From positions 1 through 64,000 of the forward strand of contig JBLIEU010000008.1 of assembly GCA_047633195.1 (NCBI GenBank): 64,000 nt of DNA. Direction: 5' to 3'. Shown here one piece after another: positions 1 to 8,095 of this stretch. Both the position numbers and the translations under genes were made by a program. This stretch comes from JAKVAV01 sp047633195. Lineage in GTDB: Bacteria > Bacteroidota > Bacteroidia > Flavobacteriales_D > Cryomorphaceae. Numbering within the stretch: position 1 is the first letter of the stretch; the number at the start of each line of letters is the position of its first letter. Under the pieces are notes generated by a model, which was given only the letters and a program-made list of their open reading frames with translations, did not search any database and had not been told where the DNA came from.

Positions 1-1
1 G

Positions 2-1339
2 GACAGCCTGTATTGGCAAGATGTGCGACCTATTCCCCTTACGCTGAGTGAAGAAAAGGGCTACACCTTGCAAGATAGCTTAGCCGCCGAGTATGCCAAA
101 AAAGCCGAAGGCGATACCCTTTCGGGGAAAAAGGGTTTTCAAGTGCAAGATTTGCTTTTGGGTAGCACGTACGACCTCGGTAAGAGCAACTACTTGAGCA
201 TTGACAACCCACTACTATCCATTCGTTACAATACGGTGGATGGATGGAACGGCGAGTACAGCTTAAGGTATTACAAACGCTTTGAAAACAAGAACCGCTT
301 GGAGATCATGCCTGTTTTTAGATACGCTGTATCCAGAGACAAAGGATTCGGAAAAGTGAATACGGGTTATACCTTCGGCCAAGGTTTGAAACAGGGCAAG
401 GTGAGCCTGAGCGGAGGATCTTACTACTCACAATTCAACTCCGAAGAAGCCATTCTCCCCTTTACCAATTCCATCACCAGCCTTATGGCACAAAACAACT
501 TCATGAAGGTGTACGATAGAGAATTCATCGAAGTGAATTGGCGACAGAGCATCTCCTCCAAGTGGAAGGTAAGGGCATCGGCAGACTATTCGATCAGAAC
601 CGAGACGAGAAATACCACGGGCCAAGTTTGGTTTAACCATGATAACCGCGATTACACGTCAAACCAACCAGATAACATAGAACTGGAAACTACCGCCTTT
701 GGCCAAAGCGATGCCTTCAAGGTAAACCTATCGGCTACTTGGCTTCCATTTGCCTATGCCTACAAACGCGACGATCAATACTATCGAGTAGATAAGCAGC
801 CCACATTCTCCTTGAAGTACGAGAAAGCGATACCAGGTGTGGCAGATGCCACCATGGACTATGATCGGTTGTCGTTAGAAGCAAAATACAGCATGACTTT
901 AGGGCTTCTAGGAACCCTCAATCTGCGAACCGAAGGAGGAAAGTTCTTGACAAACGACCGCATGGATTTTATGGACTACGCCCACTTTATGGGAAACCAA
1001 ACCATCTTCACCCGACTGGAACAACTGAAGGGTTATGCCTTGGCACCTTACCACCTCTTCTCTACCAATGAGGAATATTTGAGCACTTACGTGAATCTGG
1101 AATTGCGTCGTTTTGTATTTAGTCAGTTTGCAACATTGAGACTAGCCGGTCTCACAGAGAGCATTAATGTGAATCACCTTATCACACCATCGGTCAACAA
1201 TTACACGGAGGTGGGCTATAGCTTATCTAATATTTTCAGATTGTTCCGCATCGATGTCACAGGTGCTTTCATAGATGGCAAGTATGACGACTTCCGCGTT
1301 CAGGTAGGAATCACCTCCAACCTGTTTAGTGTCGAATAG
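2..1339 (+). CDS. DUF5686-family outer-membrane protein, C-terminal part (5' end outside window)
   Basis: The reading frame is open from base 2 and runs to TAG at 1337-1339, so the start lies upstream. The first residues read YWQDVRPIPLT, which resembles the YW..RPIPLT block that precedes the C-terminal region of DUF5686 proteins; these carry a carboxypeptidase-like regulatory domain followed by a predicted outer-membrane beta-barrel. The rest is rich in alternating aromatic/polar strands (for example near 'LELRRFVFSQFATLRLAG') and ends in a strand-like segment, as expected of a barrel. The family is typical of Bacteroidota and its biochemical role is not established. A GTG at 23 is internal and not a credible start. 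Confidence 0.8.
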   Translation, partial: DSLYWQDVRPIPLTLSEEKGYTLQDSLAAEYAKKAEGDTLSGKKGFQVQDLLLGSTYDLGKSNYLSIDNPLLSIRYNTVDGWNGEYSLRYYKRFENKNRLEIMPVFRYAVSRDKGFGKVNTGYTFGQGLKQGKVSLSGGSYYSQFNSEEAILPFTNSITSLMAQNNFMKVYDREFIEVNWRQSISSKWKVRASADYSIRTETRNTTGQVWFNHDNRDYTSNQPDNIELETTAFGQSDAFKVNLSATWLPFAYAYKRDDQYYRVDKQPTFSLKYEKAIPGVADATMDYDRLSLEAKYSMTLGLLGTLNLRTEGGKFLTNDRMDFMDYAHFMGNQTIFTRLEQLKGYALAPYHLFSTNEEYLSTYVNLELRRFVFSQFATLRLAGLTESINVNHLITPSVNNYTEVGYSLSNIFRLFRIDVTGAFIDGKYDDFRVQVGITSNLFSVE

Positions 1340-1863
1340 AACCTCTCTCTAATTCTAGTGATTTTCTCAAAGTTCATCAATGAATGTTTACGCTTTTATA
1401 GTTTCGAGGGTGATTTACGCTTAGAGAGCGAATTCACTGTATATAAGTTTGTTAGGTGAGATTAAAAACGTTTTCCTCATCAAATTCTCTAAAAAATGAA
1501 ATAGTTTCTTTCAACACACAAAATGGCAATTCCATTCATGTCAAATCTTTTTTTTAAATATCCTAGTATTCCTATTATGGAATATTTGTTTTTTTCAGCT
1601 CAACGCACTTGTACAAACAGATTCACAACACATTGTCTATATGACACTTTGAATAAACAATTCTTAGTTAACATCTCATTCCTTCTCGCAAATACTCGTT
1701 ATTTTTTGGAACCCTAAACATCATATATCAATAATTTAATTACTTTTAATCAACCGATCAAAGCAACCAACCGACATCTTAGCTCCCCTCAGGCTATCTC
1801 GTCTCTTTACGCTTTGTGTTTGGATAAAATTGAAATCAATTTATAAACCAAATACCAATCACA
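1340..1863. other. AT-rich intergenic region, no convincing gene
   Basis: This 524-bp gap separates the DUF5686 gene from the secreted fibre-like gene. It is AT-rich and stop-rich. A 64-codon open stretch at 1523-1717 has no recognisable domain and a composition dominated by Phe, Leu and Asn, as in random AT-rich DNA, so I do not call it. A TAAGTTTG at 1444-1451 fits the Bacteroidota -7 consensus TAnnTTTG, but I see no TTTG at the right distance upstream, so a promoter there is only possible. Confidence 0.5.
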
Positions 1864-3606
1864 ATGAAAACCAATCTAATCCGTGGTCATAGGCACCACA
1901 TCAAAATCGGCCTCTTTGCCGTAGCACTCATTCTTTTCTCGGGCTTTTACAATAAAGCCGACGCTCAAACTATAAATATTGGACCAAACCAGTACGCATT
2001 TCAATATACGGGCAACCCCAACTTCGGGCTATTTTTTAACTCGACTAATTCGCAGTATGAATTCAGAAACGGCGCTGCCTCTCCAGTTTTCGCTATTGGA
2101 GCGGCCAATGGCGATTTGAGAAGCAACCTGAGCTTTTCCTCGGGAAGTGATTTTCTAGTGGGTCCTGATAGATATGCCTTTCGGTATGTCAATCAACCAA
2201 ATTTCGGACTCTATTTTAACGACACCGACTCTCGTTATGAGTTCTTGAATGGTGGAGCCAATCCAATATTTGGATTCAGCGCACTTAACGGGCAGATGAC
2301 TACCGATCTGCAGTTTGACCCTTCTTCTTCCTACATCGTAGCGCCCAGCAACTATGCGCTTCGTTCCGCAGCCAATGCCAATATCGGCCTCTACTTCGGT
2401 GCTACTGACTACGAATTCAGAAACAACGCTGGAGTTTCTACGCTAAACATCAATGCCAACACGGGACAAATGGTCTCTACTTCGAGCATTACAGCAAGCG
2501 GAGGAAACTCTGGGCAATGGACCTCAGCGTTTAACTGGGGAGATCACGCAACTGCAGGATACATCAATTCAGAAGTTGACCCTCAAGTAGGCGCCATGTC
2601 ATTGAGTCGCGTTCCTAGATGGAACGGTTCTTCGCTGGTGAATGGATCAATCACTGACGCTGGTTCAGGAATAACCGTTGCAGGAAATTCAGTGTTTAAT
2701 AACTCACTTCGTGTTGGTGGAGGGTTTAACGGAAACGCTTCATCCAGTGCATTTCTCGTTGGAAGTACCACGAGTTATACCGCTCTGGACAACAATGAAC
2801 TTCAGGCGTATAGCGGCGGTGCGGCAGCACAACTATACCTGAACTTTTGGGGAGGTGACATTAACCTTGCCAACAACACCATGTGGATAGACCGTGTCGA
2901 TGAGCGAGTAGGAATAAATACTTCTACACCCACGGCAAAATTTGAAGTGGAAGGAGAAACAGATAATACCGAAGCCGTCATCAACGCTCAAGGAAATTAC
3001 AATTTGGGGAATTCTGATGTCAGAGCAGTAAACGCTGATGCCGTCATTTCTCCAGGCTATGGTTACGGTGTAGACGCCTCAGGGGGCTACCGCGGCGTAT
3101 ATGGTTTTGGAAATGGAACCACCTACACAGGCACGACTACTGGTGTCTACGGGACTGCTTCTGGTAGTGCTGGTACCAGAATTGGAGTTTTTGGCTCCGC
3201 TTCCGGCGGAACCACCAACTGGGCCATGTATGCTTCAGGTAATTCCTACGTTTCGGGTGACCTGAGAGTTGGATCAATAAACGGAGCAACCGGTTTTAAG
3301 GTAGCAGTGGATGGAAAAGTGATTTGTGAGGAATTAAAAGTTCAACTCAGTGGGGACTGGCCTGACTATGTTTTCGCAGAAGACTACTCCATAATGAATC
3401 TCAATGATTTGGAAGAATACATCAAAACGGAGAACCACCTTCCGGGAATTCCTTCTGCAGCTGAAGTTGAAGCAGCTGATGGAATCATGTTGGGCGAAAT
3501 GCAGCGCGTAACAGTTGAAAAGCTTGAGGAGTTGACACTCTACATACTTGAGCTCAAGAAAGAAAACGATTTGTTAAAAGAAAGAGTTGAAGCACTTGAA
3601 AACTAA
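1864..3606 (+). CDS. Secreted tail-fibre-like repeat protein
   Basis: 580 residues. A signal peptide covers about residues 1-35 (basic start, hydrophobic core, cleavage near ADA-QT). Residues about 37-200 hold three repeats of about 53 residues with the pattern YAF/L..(N)FGLYFN.(T)...YEF.N.A...F. Then comes a QWTSAFNWGDHATAGY block, as in phage-tail and trimeric-fibre-like proteins of Bacteroidota. The C-terminus (about 480-580) carries the DYVFAEDY...HLPGIPSAAEV..GI..GEMQ block followed by a heptad-like helix rich in Leu/Glu, typical of fibre-like proteins that trimerise. I see no T9SS sorting domain. The next gene starts 7 bp after the stop, so they are probably co-transcribed. Likely a surface or exported fibrous protein; the exact role is unknown. 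Confidence 0.7.
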   Translation: MKTNLIRGHRHHIKIGLFAVALILFSGFYNKADAQTINIGPNQYAFQYTGNPNFGLFFNSTNSQYEFRNGAASPVFAIGAANGDLRSNLSFSSGSDFLVGPDRYAFRYVNQPNFGLYFNDTDSRYEFLNGGANPIFGFSALNGQMTTDLQFDPSSSYIVAPSNYALRSAANANIGLYFGATDYEFRNNAGVSTLNINANTGQMVSTSSITASGGNSGQWTSAFNWGDHATAGYINSEVDPQVGAMSLSRVPRWNGSSLVNGSITDAGSGITVAGNSVFNNSLRVGGGFNGNASSSAFLVGSTTSYTALDNNELQAYSGGAAAQLYLNFWGGDINLANNTMWIDRVDERVGINTSTPTAKFEVEGETDNTEAVINAQGNYNLGNSDVRAVNADAVISPGYGYGVDASGGYRGVYGFGNGTTYTGTTTGVYGTASGSAGTRIGVFGSASGGTTNWAMYASGNSYVSGDLRVGSINGATGFKVAVDGKVICEELKVQLSGDWPDYVFAEDYSIMNLNDLEEYIKTENHLPGIPSAAEVEAADGIMLGEMQRVTVEKLEELTLYILELKKENDLLKERVEALEN

Positions 3607-3613
3607 GATCACC

Positions 3614-5458
3614 ATGAAAAACGCAAACATAAAAAAAGCGGTTTTCAGGTGGGTTGGCATTCTGTGTCTTTCCGTATTGGGATTTTCCACCATTCAGGCA
3701 CAAAGCCTACTCACGAATGTTGGAGACCCCGGATTAGATAGAGAACAAGAACACTTCTTGAAAATCGTTAAAGACAATCCAATGAACCATTCCCTTCAAT
3801 TTGTGGAGGCAAACTGGGAAGCATTGGAAGGAAACTCGTTCACGTTCCAACCGAACAAGGACGAAAGCTACACCGTGATCAAAAATGAGCGAGGCGAAAA
3901 GTACGCCGGACTGACATCATGGTGCGGAACCATTGATAATGGTACCGACTTCGGAGACGTAAACATGGTCATCAATGGCGATGAATTGGTAGGTCACATC
4001 TCGATAGGAACTAGAATTTTTGCTCTGACTCCTCTTGGAAAAGACTTGCATGCTTTTTACGAAGTAGATTCAAGCTTGATGCCCAAGGAAGACTGCGAAG
4101 ACAGAGATGGCGAACTCGACTATGACTACGTCCCCGATCCAAAAGGTATTCCTCAAAATGAGGATATGATTTGGGATGAAATAGGAGCGCCAAAAGCAAC
4201 GGGAGAATGTAAAATCCGCGTGCTTATTGGCTTTACTAGTTCTGCTCAAGGTCAGTTCACGAGCATTTTGGCCGAACTCGTCAACCAGGTTAATTTAGCC
4301 AATGCGGCATATGACAATGCCTCAGTTGGGTTTAACATTGAATTGGCCATGGCATACAACGTGGGCTACACCGAATCTGGTAATTCTGGAACCGATCTAG
4401 CCAGATGGCGGGATACATCTGATGGATTTATGGATGACGTGCATACCAATCGCACACTGTTTGATGCAGATATGTGCGCCTTGATCATCAATGGTGGTGG
4501 CGGTATAGCCTACCTTTCACTCGACTTTGGAAACACCTTTTCTGTAACTGGAACAGGTAATTTCGGTGTGTTCACCTTTCACCACGAGCTAGGGCACAAT
4601 ATGCTTTGCACACACGATTTGATCAATCCGAGTCAACCTGGTTCCGCTCCATATGCGGGCTATGGAGAGCCAACCATTGGATGCTTTAGAACCATCTTAG
4701 CCTACCAAGAAGCCTGCGGTACAGGCGGATGTGGCAGAGTGAATGTGTTCTCTCGTTCCGTTGGAACTTATACCTGCGGAGGTACGGCTTACGTCAAAGG
4801 TGGCTCCAACAATAGAAACCGAGATCGACTGGTTCTATCAAGAAATACCATTAACAATCACACGACGGTACTTGTATCAACCACCTATGGTGGAGACTAC
4901 AATTGGTTCAACCAAGAAGCAATCAATTTCGCAGCAGAAACCACAATAGGCTATAGCTCCGCTACTAACAGATGGGACATGTTTAGCGGCTCGGAAGGAA
5001 GCTTCAGAGCTAGCGAAGTGGTGACCTTGGGCGAAGGCTTTTGGGCGCGCAATGGTTCTACCTTCACTGCTTACTTGGAATCGTGCACGGACATCTCTCC
5101 CGATGCTGCTGCGCTTGCAGTTGTTGATCCAGAGTATGATCCGACGTCAGAAACCTTCATTTCAAATTCTGATGGGCCTGCGGAAGGCTCTAAGTTCTTC
5201 CACGACCTGACCGTTTTCCCGAATCCCTTCATTGAAAGTACTACCGTGCAGTTCAACTTTCACGGAGACCAGCGGGTGAGCATTGCGCTAATGGATATTC
5301 TCGGAAGAGAAGTGATGCAAATAGCCAATGCAGCAGAATTTAGCGAAGGACAGCACCGCGTAGAAATACAAACGGCCGATCTGCCTACCGGAATATACCT
5401 TATCACCCTCAGAGCGGGTGATGATGTGATGGTAAAAAGAATCGTTAAGGGCAATTAG
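3614..5458 (+). CDS. Secreted reprolysin-like zinc metalloprotease with T9SS sorting domain
   Basis: 614 residues from ATG 3614. An in-frame ATG at 3587 would overlap the previous gene and lengthen the signal peptide, so I prefer 3614. The signal peptide ends near IQAQ. The zinc site is HELGH at about residues 324-328, followed by NMLCTHD, so the third His and the Asp of the HExxHxxxxxHD metzincin pattern are present. Two oddities: the usual Gly after the second His is Leu, and the Met-turn block that normally reads RTIMAY reads RTILAY. The last 80 residues start with LTVFPNPF and end in VMVKRIVKGN, a type-A T9SS sorting domain, so export across the outer membrane is expected. Cleavage target unknown; activity should be tested because of the Met-turn change. 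Confidence 0.85.
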   Translation: MKNANIKKAVFRWVGILCLSVLGFSTIQAQSLLTNVGDPGLDREQEHFLKIVKDNPMNHSLQFVEANWEALEGNSFTFQPNKDESYTVIKNERGEKYAGLTSWCGTIDNGTDFGDVNMVINGDELVGHISIGTRIFALTPLGKDLHAFYEVDSSLMPKEDCEDRDGELDYDYVPDPKGIPQNEDMIWDEIGAPKATGECKIRVLIGFTSSAQGQFTSILAELVNQVNLANAAYDNASVGFNIELAMAYNVGYTESGNSGTDLARWRDTSDGFMDDVHTNRTLFDADMCALIINGGGGIAYLSLDFGNTFSVTGTGNFGVFTFHHELGHNMLCTHDLINPSQPGSAPYAGYGEPTIGCFRTILAYQEACGTGGCGRVNVFSRSVGTYTCGGTAYVKGGSNNRNRDRLVLSRNTINNHTTVLVSTTYGGDYNWFNQEAINFAAETTIGYSSATNRWDMFSGSEGSFRASEVVTLGEGFWARNGSTFTAYLESCTDISPDAAALAVVDPEYDPTSETFISNSDGPAEGSKFFHDLTVFPNPFIESTTVQFNFHGDQRVSIALMDILGREVMQIANAAEFSEGQHRVEIQTADLPTGIYLITLRAGDDVMVKRIVKGN

Positions 5459-5480
5459 ACCTAATCACCCATGATTAAGA

Positions 5481-5514
5481 AAAAGCATCGCCAAGGTTGG
5501 CGGTGCTTTTTTAT
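5481..5514 (+). terminator. Rho-independent terminator after the metalloprotease gene
   Basis: An 11-bp stem (5484-5494 with 5497-5507, one G-U pair, two-base centre) is followed by a run of six T. It lies 25 bp after the protease stop and before the promoter of the next gene. Confidence 0.85.
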
Positions 5515-5518
5515 TTGA

Positions 5519-5548
5519 TTTGGATGAGAACGGTTTTACCTACTTTCG
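5519..5548 (+). promoter_or_regulatory. Bacteroidota-type promoter of the LolD-like gene
   Basis: TTTG at 5519-5522 and TACTTTCG at 5541-5548 are 18 bp apart, matching the -33/-7 arrangement (TTTG, 17-23 bp, TAnnTTTG) with one mismatch. The -7 box ends only 5 bp before the ATG, so the transcript may have almost no leader. Confidence 0.5.
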
Positions 5549-5553
5549 CCAGT

Positions 5554-6222
5554 ATGATTTCGGCAAAAGAAGTACAAAAATCCTACGGAGAACTCCAGGT
5601 ACTTAAAGGAGTGAATCTGGAGATAAAAAAAGGAGAAATTGTATCGATCGTTGGCGATTCGGGTGCTGGGAAAACCACCTTACTTCAGATTTTGGGAACG
5701 CTTGACAAAGCCGACAAAGGTGAAGTAGAGATTAATGGTCAAAAGACCACAGGACTCTCAGGAAAGAAGTTAGCGGCTTTTCGAAACAAGCACATCGGTT
5801 TTATTTTTCAATTTCATCATCTCTTACCCGAATTTACGGCTTTGGAGAATATCTGTATTGCAGGATATATAGCAGGGATGAGCAAGAAAGACGCCGAGGA
5901 AAGAGGACTGCATCTACTCGATCGATTGGGACTCAAGCCAAGGGCCGAGCACAAGCCCAACGAACTCTCGGGTGGTGAACAGCAGCGCGTAGCCGTAGCT
6001 CGCGCCATGATGAACAACCCCTCCGTTATTTTTGCCGATGAGCCTTCGGGAAATCTCGATTCGAAAAATGCCAAAGCACTTCACGAACTCTTCTTTGAAT
6101 TGAGAGACGAGCTGGGGCAAACATTTGTCATCGTAACGCACAATCTCGAGCTGGCCAAGATGGCCGACAGAATGCTGACGATGGTAGACGGTAAATTCGA
6201 AGAAAAAGAAGGGGCGATTTGA
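5554..6222 (+). CDS. lolD: ABC transporter ATP-binding protein, LolD type
   Basis: 222 residues from ATG 5554, which aligns the beta-strand before LKGVNLEIKKGE with family members; an upstream in-frame ATG (5497) lies inside the preceding terminator. Walker A GDSGAGKT (about 34-41), Q-loop in FQFHHLLPEF, signature LSGGEQQ, Walker B VIFADEPSGNLD and switch His in VTHN are all intact. This set matches the MacB/FtsE/LolD group, which drives lipoprotein release from the inner membrane (LolCDE) or related functions. No permease gene is adjacent, common for lolD in Bacteroidota, so the specific LolD assignment is an inference. The next gene overlaps by four bases. Confidence 0.8.
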   Translation: MISAKEVQKSYGELQVLKGVNLEIKKGEIVSIVGDSGAGKTTLLQILGTLDKADKGEVEINGQKTTGLSGKKLAAFRNKHIGFIFQFHHLLPEFTALENICIAGYIAGMSKKDAEERGLHLLDRLGLKPRAEHKPNELSGGEQQRVAVARAMMNNPSVIFADEPSGNLDSKNAKALHELFFELRDELGQTFVIVTHNLELAKMADRMLTMVDGKFEEKEGAI

Positions 6223-6989
6223 CAAAGAAAGAAGTAGAAAAGCTCCTTCGCGAAAAGACGTCCCTGTACAATCATCCCGACTTCATTGGCACCGATCCCA
6301 TTCAAATCCCACATCGGTTTGAAAAGAAAGAAGACATCGAGATCAGCGGATTTCTCACATCAGTCATTGCCTGGGGCCAGCGCGTGACCATCATCAACAA
6401 TGCCACTCGACTGATGGAGATGATGGACAATTCTCCGCACGACTTCATCCTCCATCACCGCGAAAAAGACTTGATGCCCTTTGAAAACTTCGTCCACCGA
6501 ACTTTCAATGGCGACGACTGCCTGACGTTTATCTCTGCACTTCGGCGGTTTTACCGCGACTTGGGCGGATTAGAAAGCGTCATGGCTCAATCATTCGAAA
6601 ACGATCAAGCCTCTCCAGGATCGGGATGGACCAAGTTCAAAGCCACCTTTTTTGAAATACCACATCTCAAGCGCACTGAGAAGCACCTCCCCGACCCTGC
6701 CAAAGGTTCGGCAGCCAAACGGATGAACATGTACCTGAGATGGATGATCCGTCAAGACGACAAGGGCGTAGATTTCGGTATTTGGAACCAGATGAGTCCA
6801 AGTCAGCTCTATCTGCCACTAGATGTCCACACAGGACGCGTGGCACGCAAGCTCAATCTGCTCAAGCGGAAGCAAGACGACTGGAAAGCCGTTATAGAAC
6901 TCAATGATCAACTAAAAAGATTTGACTCTGAAGATCCCGTTCGTTTTGATTTCGGTCTTTTTGGTTTGGGGGCGTTCGAAAAATTCTAA
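6219..6989 (+). CDS. DUF2400 / TIGR02757 family protein
   Basis: 256 residues, starting at TTG 6219 that overlaps the TGA of the upstream ATPase gene (TTGA arrangement), which suggests translational coupling. The protein has the DUF2400 layout: an N-terminal YNHPDFIGTDPIQIPHRF block, then EISGFLTSVIAWGQR, HRTFNGDDC and the C-terminal PLDVHTGRVARKL and DPVRFDFGLFGLG blocks. Length agrees with the family (about 250-280). The fold resembles helix-hairpin-helix DNA-glycosylase-like proteins in part, but I know of no assigned activity. Conserved in Bacteroidota and some proteobacteria. Confidence 0.85.
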   Translation: MTKKEVEKLLREKTSLYNHPDFIGTDPIQIPHRFEKKEDIEISGFLTSVIAWGQRVTIINNATRLMEMMDNSPHDFILHHREKDLMPFENFVHRTFNGDDCLTFISALRRFYRDLGGLESVMAQSFENDQASPGSGWTKFKATFFEIPHLKRTEKHLPDPAKGSAAKRMNMYLRWMIRQDDKGVDFGIWNQMSPSQLYLPLDVHTGRVARKLNLLKRKQDDWKAVIELNDQLKRFDSEDPVRFDFGLFGLGAFEKF

Positions 6990-7000
6990 TTTTAGGCATT

Positions 7001-7993
7001 ATGAAAAAGATCCTCGCCATACTCTTCTTTGGTATTTTGCTCTTCTATTTTATTGGCCCGACTCCTGACAGTCCAGAATACAGCGCTGATCTTCCCGTGA
7101 TTCCATCGGTTGAAAAAATTGAAAATTTCATTCAAGCCAAAGAGTCTAAACAGGACGTTAAACCTGGAAACGGCGCCGAAATCGTTTGGAGGGATTCTCT
7201 TGATAGAACTCAAACAGATGTAGCGATTGTTTACTTACACGGCTTTACCGCGAGCCATGAGGAGGGAGCGCCGATCCACCGCGAGATAGCCGAACAATTT
7301 GGTTGCAATCTCTACCTGGCTCGCCTTTCAGAACACGGACTTATTTCTGAGGAGCCTTTGCTCAACTTCACTGCCGATGGGCTATGGGAAAGCGCTAAAG
7401 AAGCATATGCCATCGGAAAGATCCTAGGGAAGGAAGTCATCATCATGAGCACAAGTACGGGCGGAACATTGGCTTTAAAATTAGCCGCCACTTATCCTGA
7501 TATCAAAGGCCTCATCAATTACTCTCCCAATATTGAGATCAACGATCCCGCAGCATTCCTCCTAAATGATCCTTGGGGGTTGAGAATTGCCAGACTCAAT
7601 TTCGGAAGTGACTACCGCACGGTAGAATCAGACGAAGAGTACAGAAAATACTGGTACGATACGTATCGCCTGGAAGCCGTTGTTGAGTTACAAGAACTGG
7701 TTGAAACAGCGGCTACTTCAAAAACGTTCGAAAAAGTAACTTGTCCTGTATTCAACGGTGTTTATTACAAAGACGAGGATCATCAAGACAACGTGGTGAA
7801 AGTAGAGGCTGTAAGAGAGATGCACGAAAACCTCAGTACCCCCGACGAATTAAAACAATTGGTTGAATTTCCCGAAGCAGGAGGCCATGTAATCGCGTAT
7901 GGAAAACGATCGGGTGCAACTGATGATGTCCGTCTTGCGACCATCTCCTTTTTAGAAACGCGAATGAACCTGACTAAAAAACGCTATAACTAG
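7001..7993 (+). CDS. Membrane-anchored or exported alpha/beta hydrolase
   Basis: 330 residues. An N-terminal hydrophobic segment (about 4-19) could be a signal anchor. VYLHGFTAS (about 78-85) is the oxyanion-hole strand. The nucleophile elbow reads STSTGG (Ser152 in the centre), a variant of GxSxG with the first Gly replaced by Ser. C-terminal FPEAGGHV supplies the likely catalytic His (carboxylesterase-like). It starts 11 bp after the DUF2400 stop and shares that transcript. Substrate unknown; esterase, lipase and thioesterase are all possible. Confidence 0.75.
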   Translation: MKKILAILFFGILLFYFIGPTPDSPEYSADLPVIPSVEKIENFIQAKESKQDVKPGNGAEIVWRDSLDRTQTDVAIVYLHGFTASHEEGAPIHREIAEQFGCNLYLARLSEHGLISEEPLLNFTADGLWESAKEAYAIGKILGKEVIIMSTSTGGTLALKLAATYPDIKGLINYSPNIEINDPAAFLLNDPWGLRIARLNFGSDYRTVESDEEYRKYWYDTYRLEAVVELQELVETAATSKTFEKVTCPVFNGVYYKDEDHQDNVVKVEAVREMHENLSTPDELKQLVEFPEAGGHVIAYGKRSGATDDVRLATISFLETRMNLTKKRYN

Positions 7994-8007
7994 GACGTTA
8001 TACCAAA

Positions 8008-8036
8008 AATAAAGCGTAGACGCTAAGGCTTTATTT
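8008..8036 (+). terminator. Probable terminator after the hydrolase gene
   Basis: AATAAAGC (8008-8015) and GCTTTATT (8028-8035) are perfect inverted repeats around a 12-base loop that itself contains AGCG/CGCT. The T-run is weak, so termination strength is uncertain. It lies 15 bp after the stop of the operon that starts at 5554. Confidence 0.5.
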
Positions 8037-8095
8037 AATTAAACCGTAATTTAATCCATATTCATTTTTAAGAAAATTGCTCGGTAAAGCCCATA

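Noticed and set aside
1523..1717. 64-codon frame in the AT-rich gap
   Set aside because: No domain, AT-driven composition, and no clear initiation signals.
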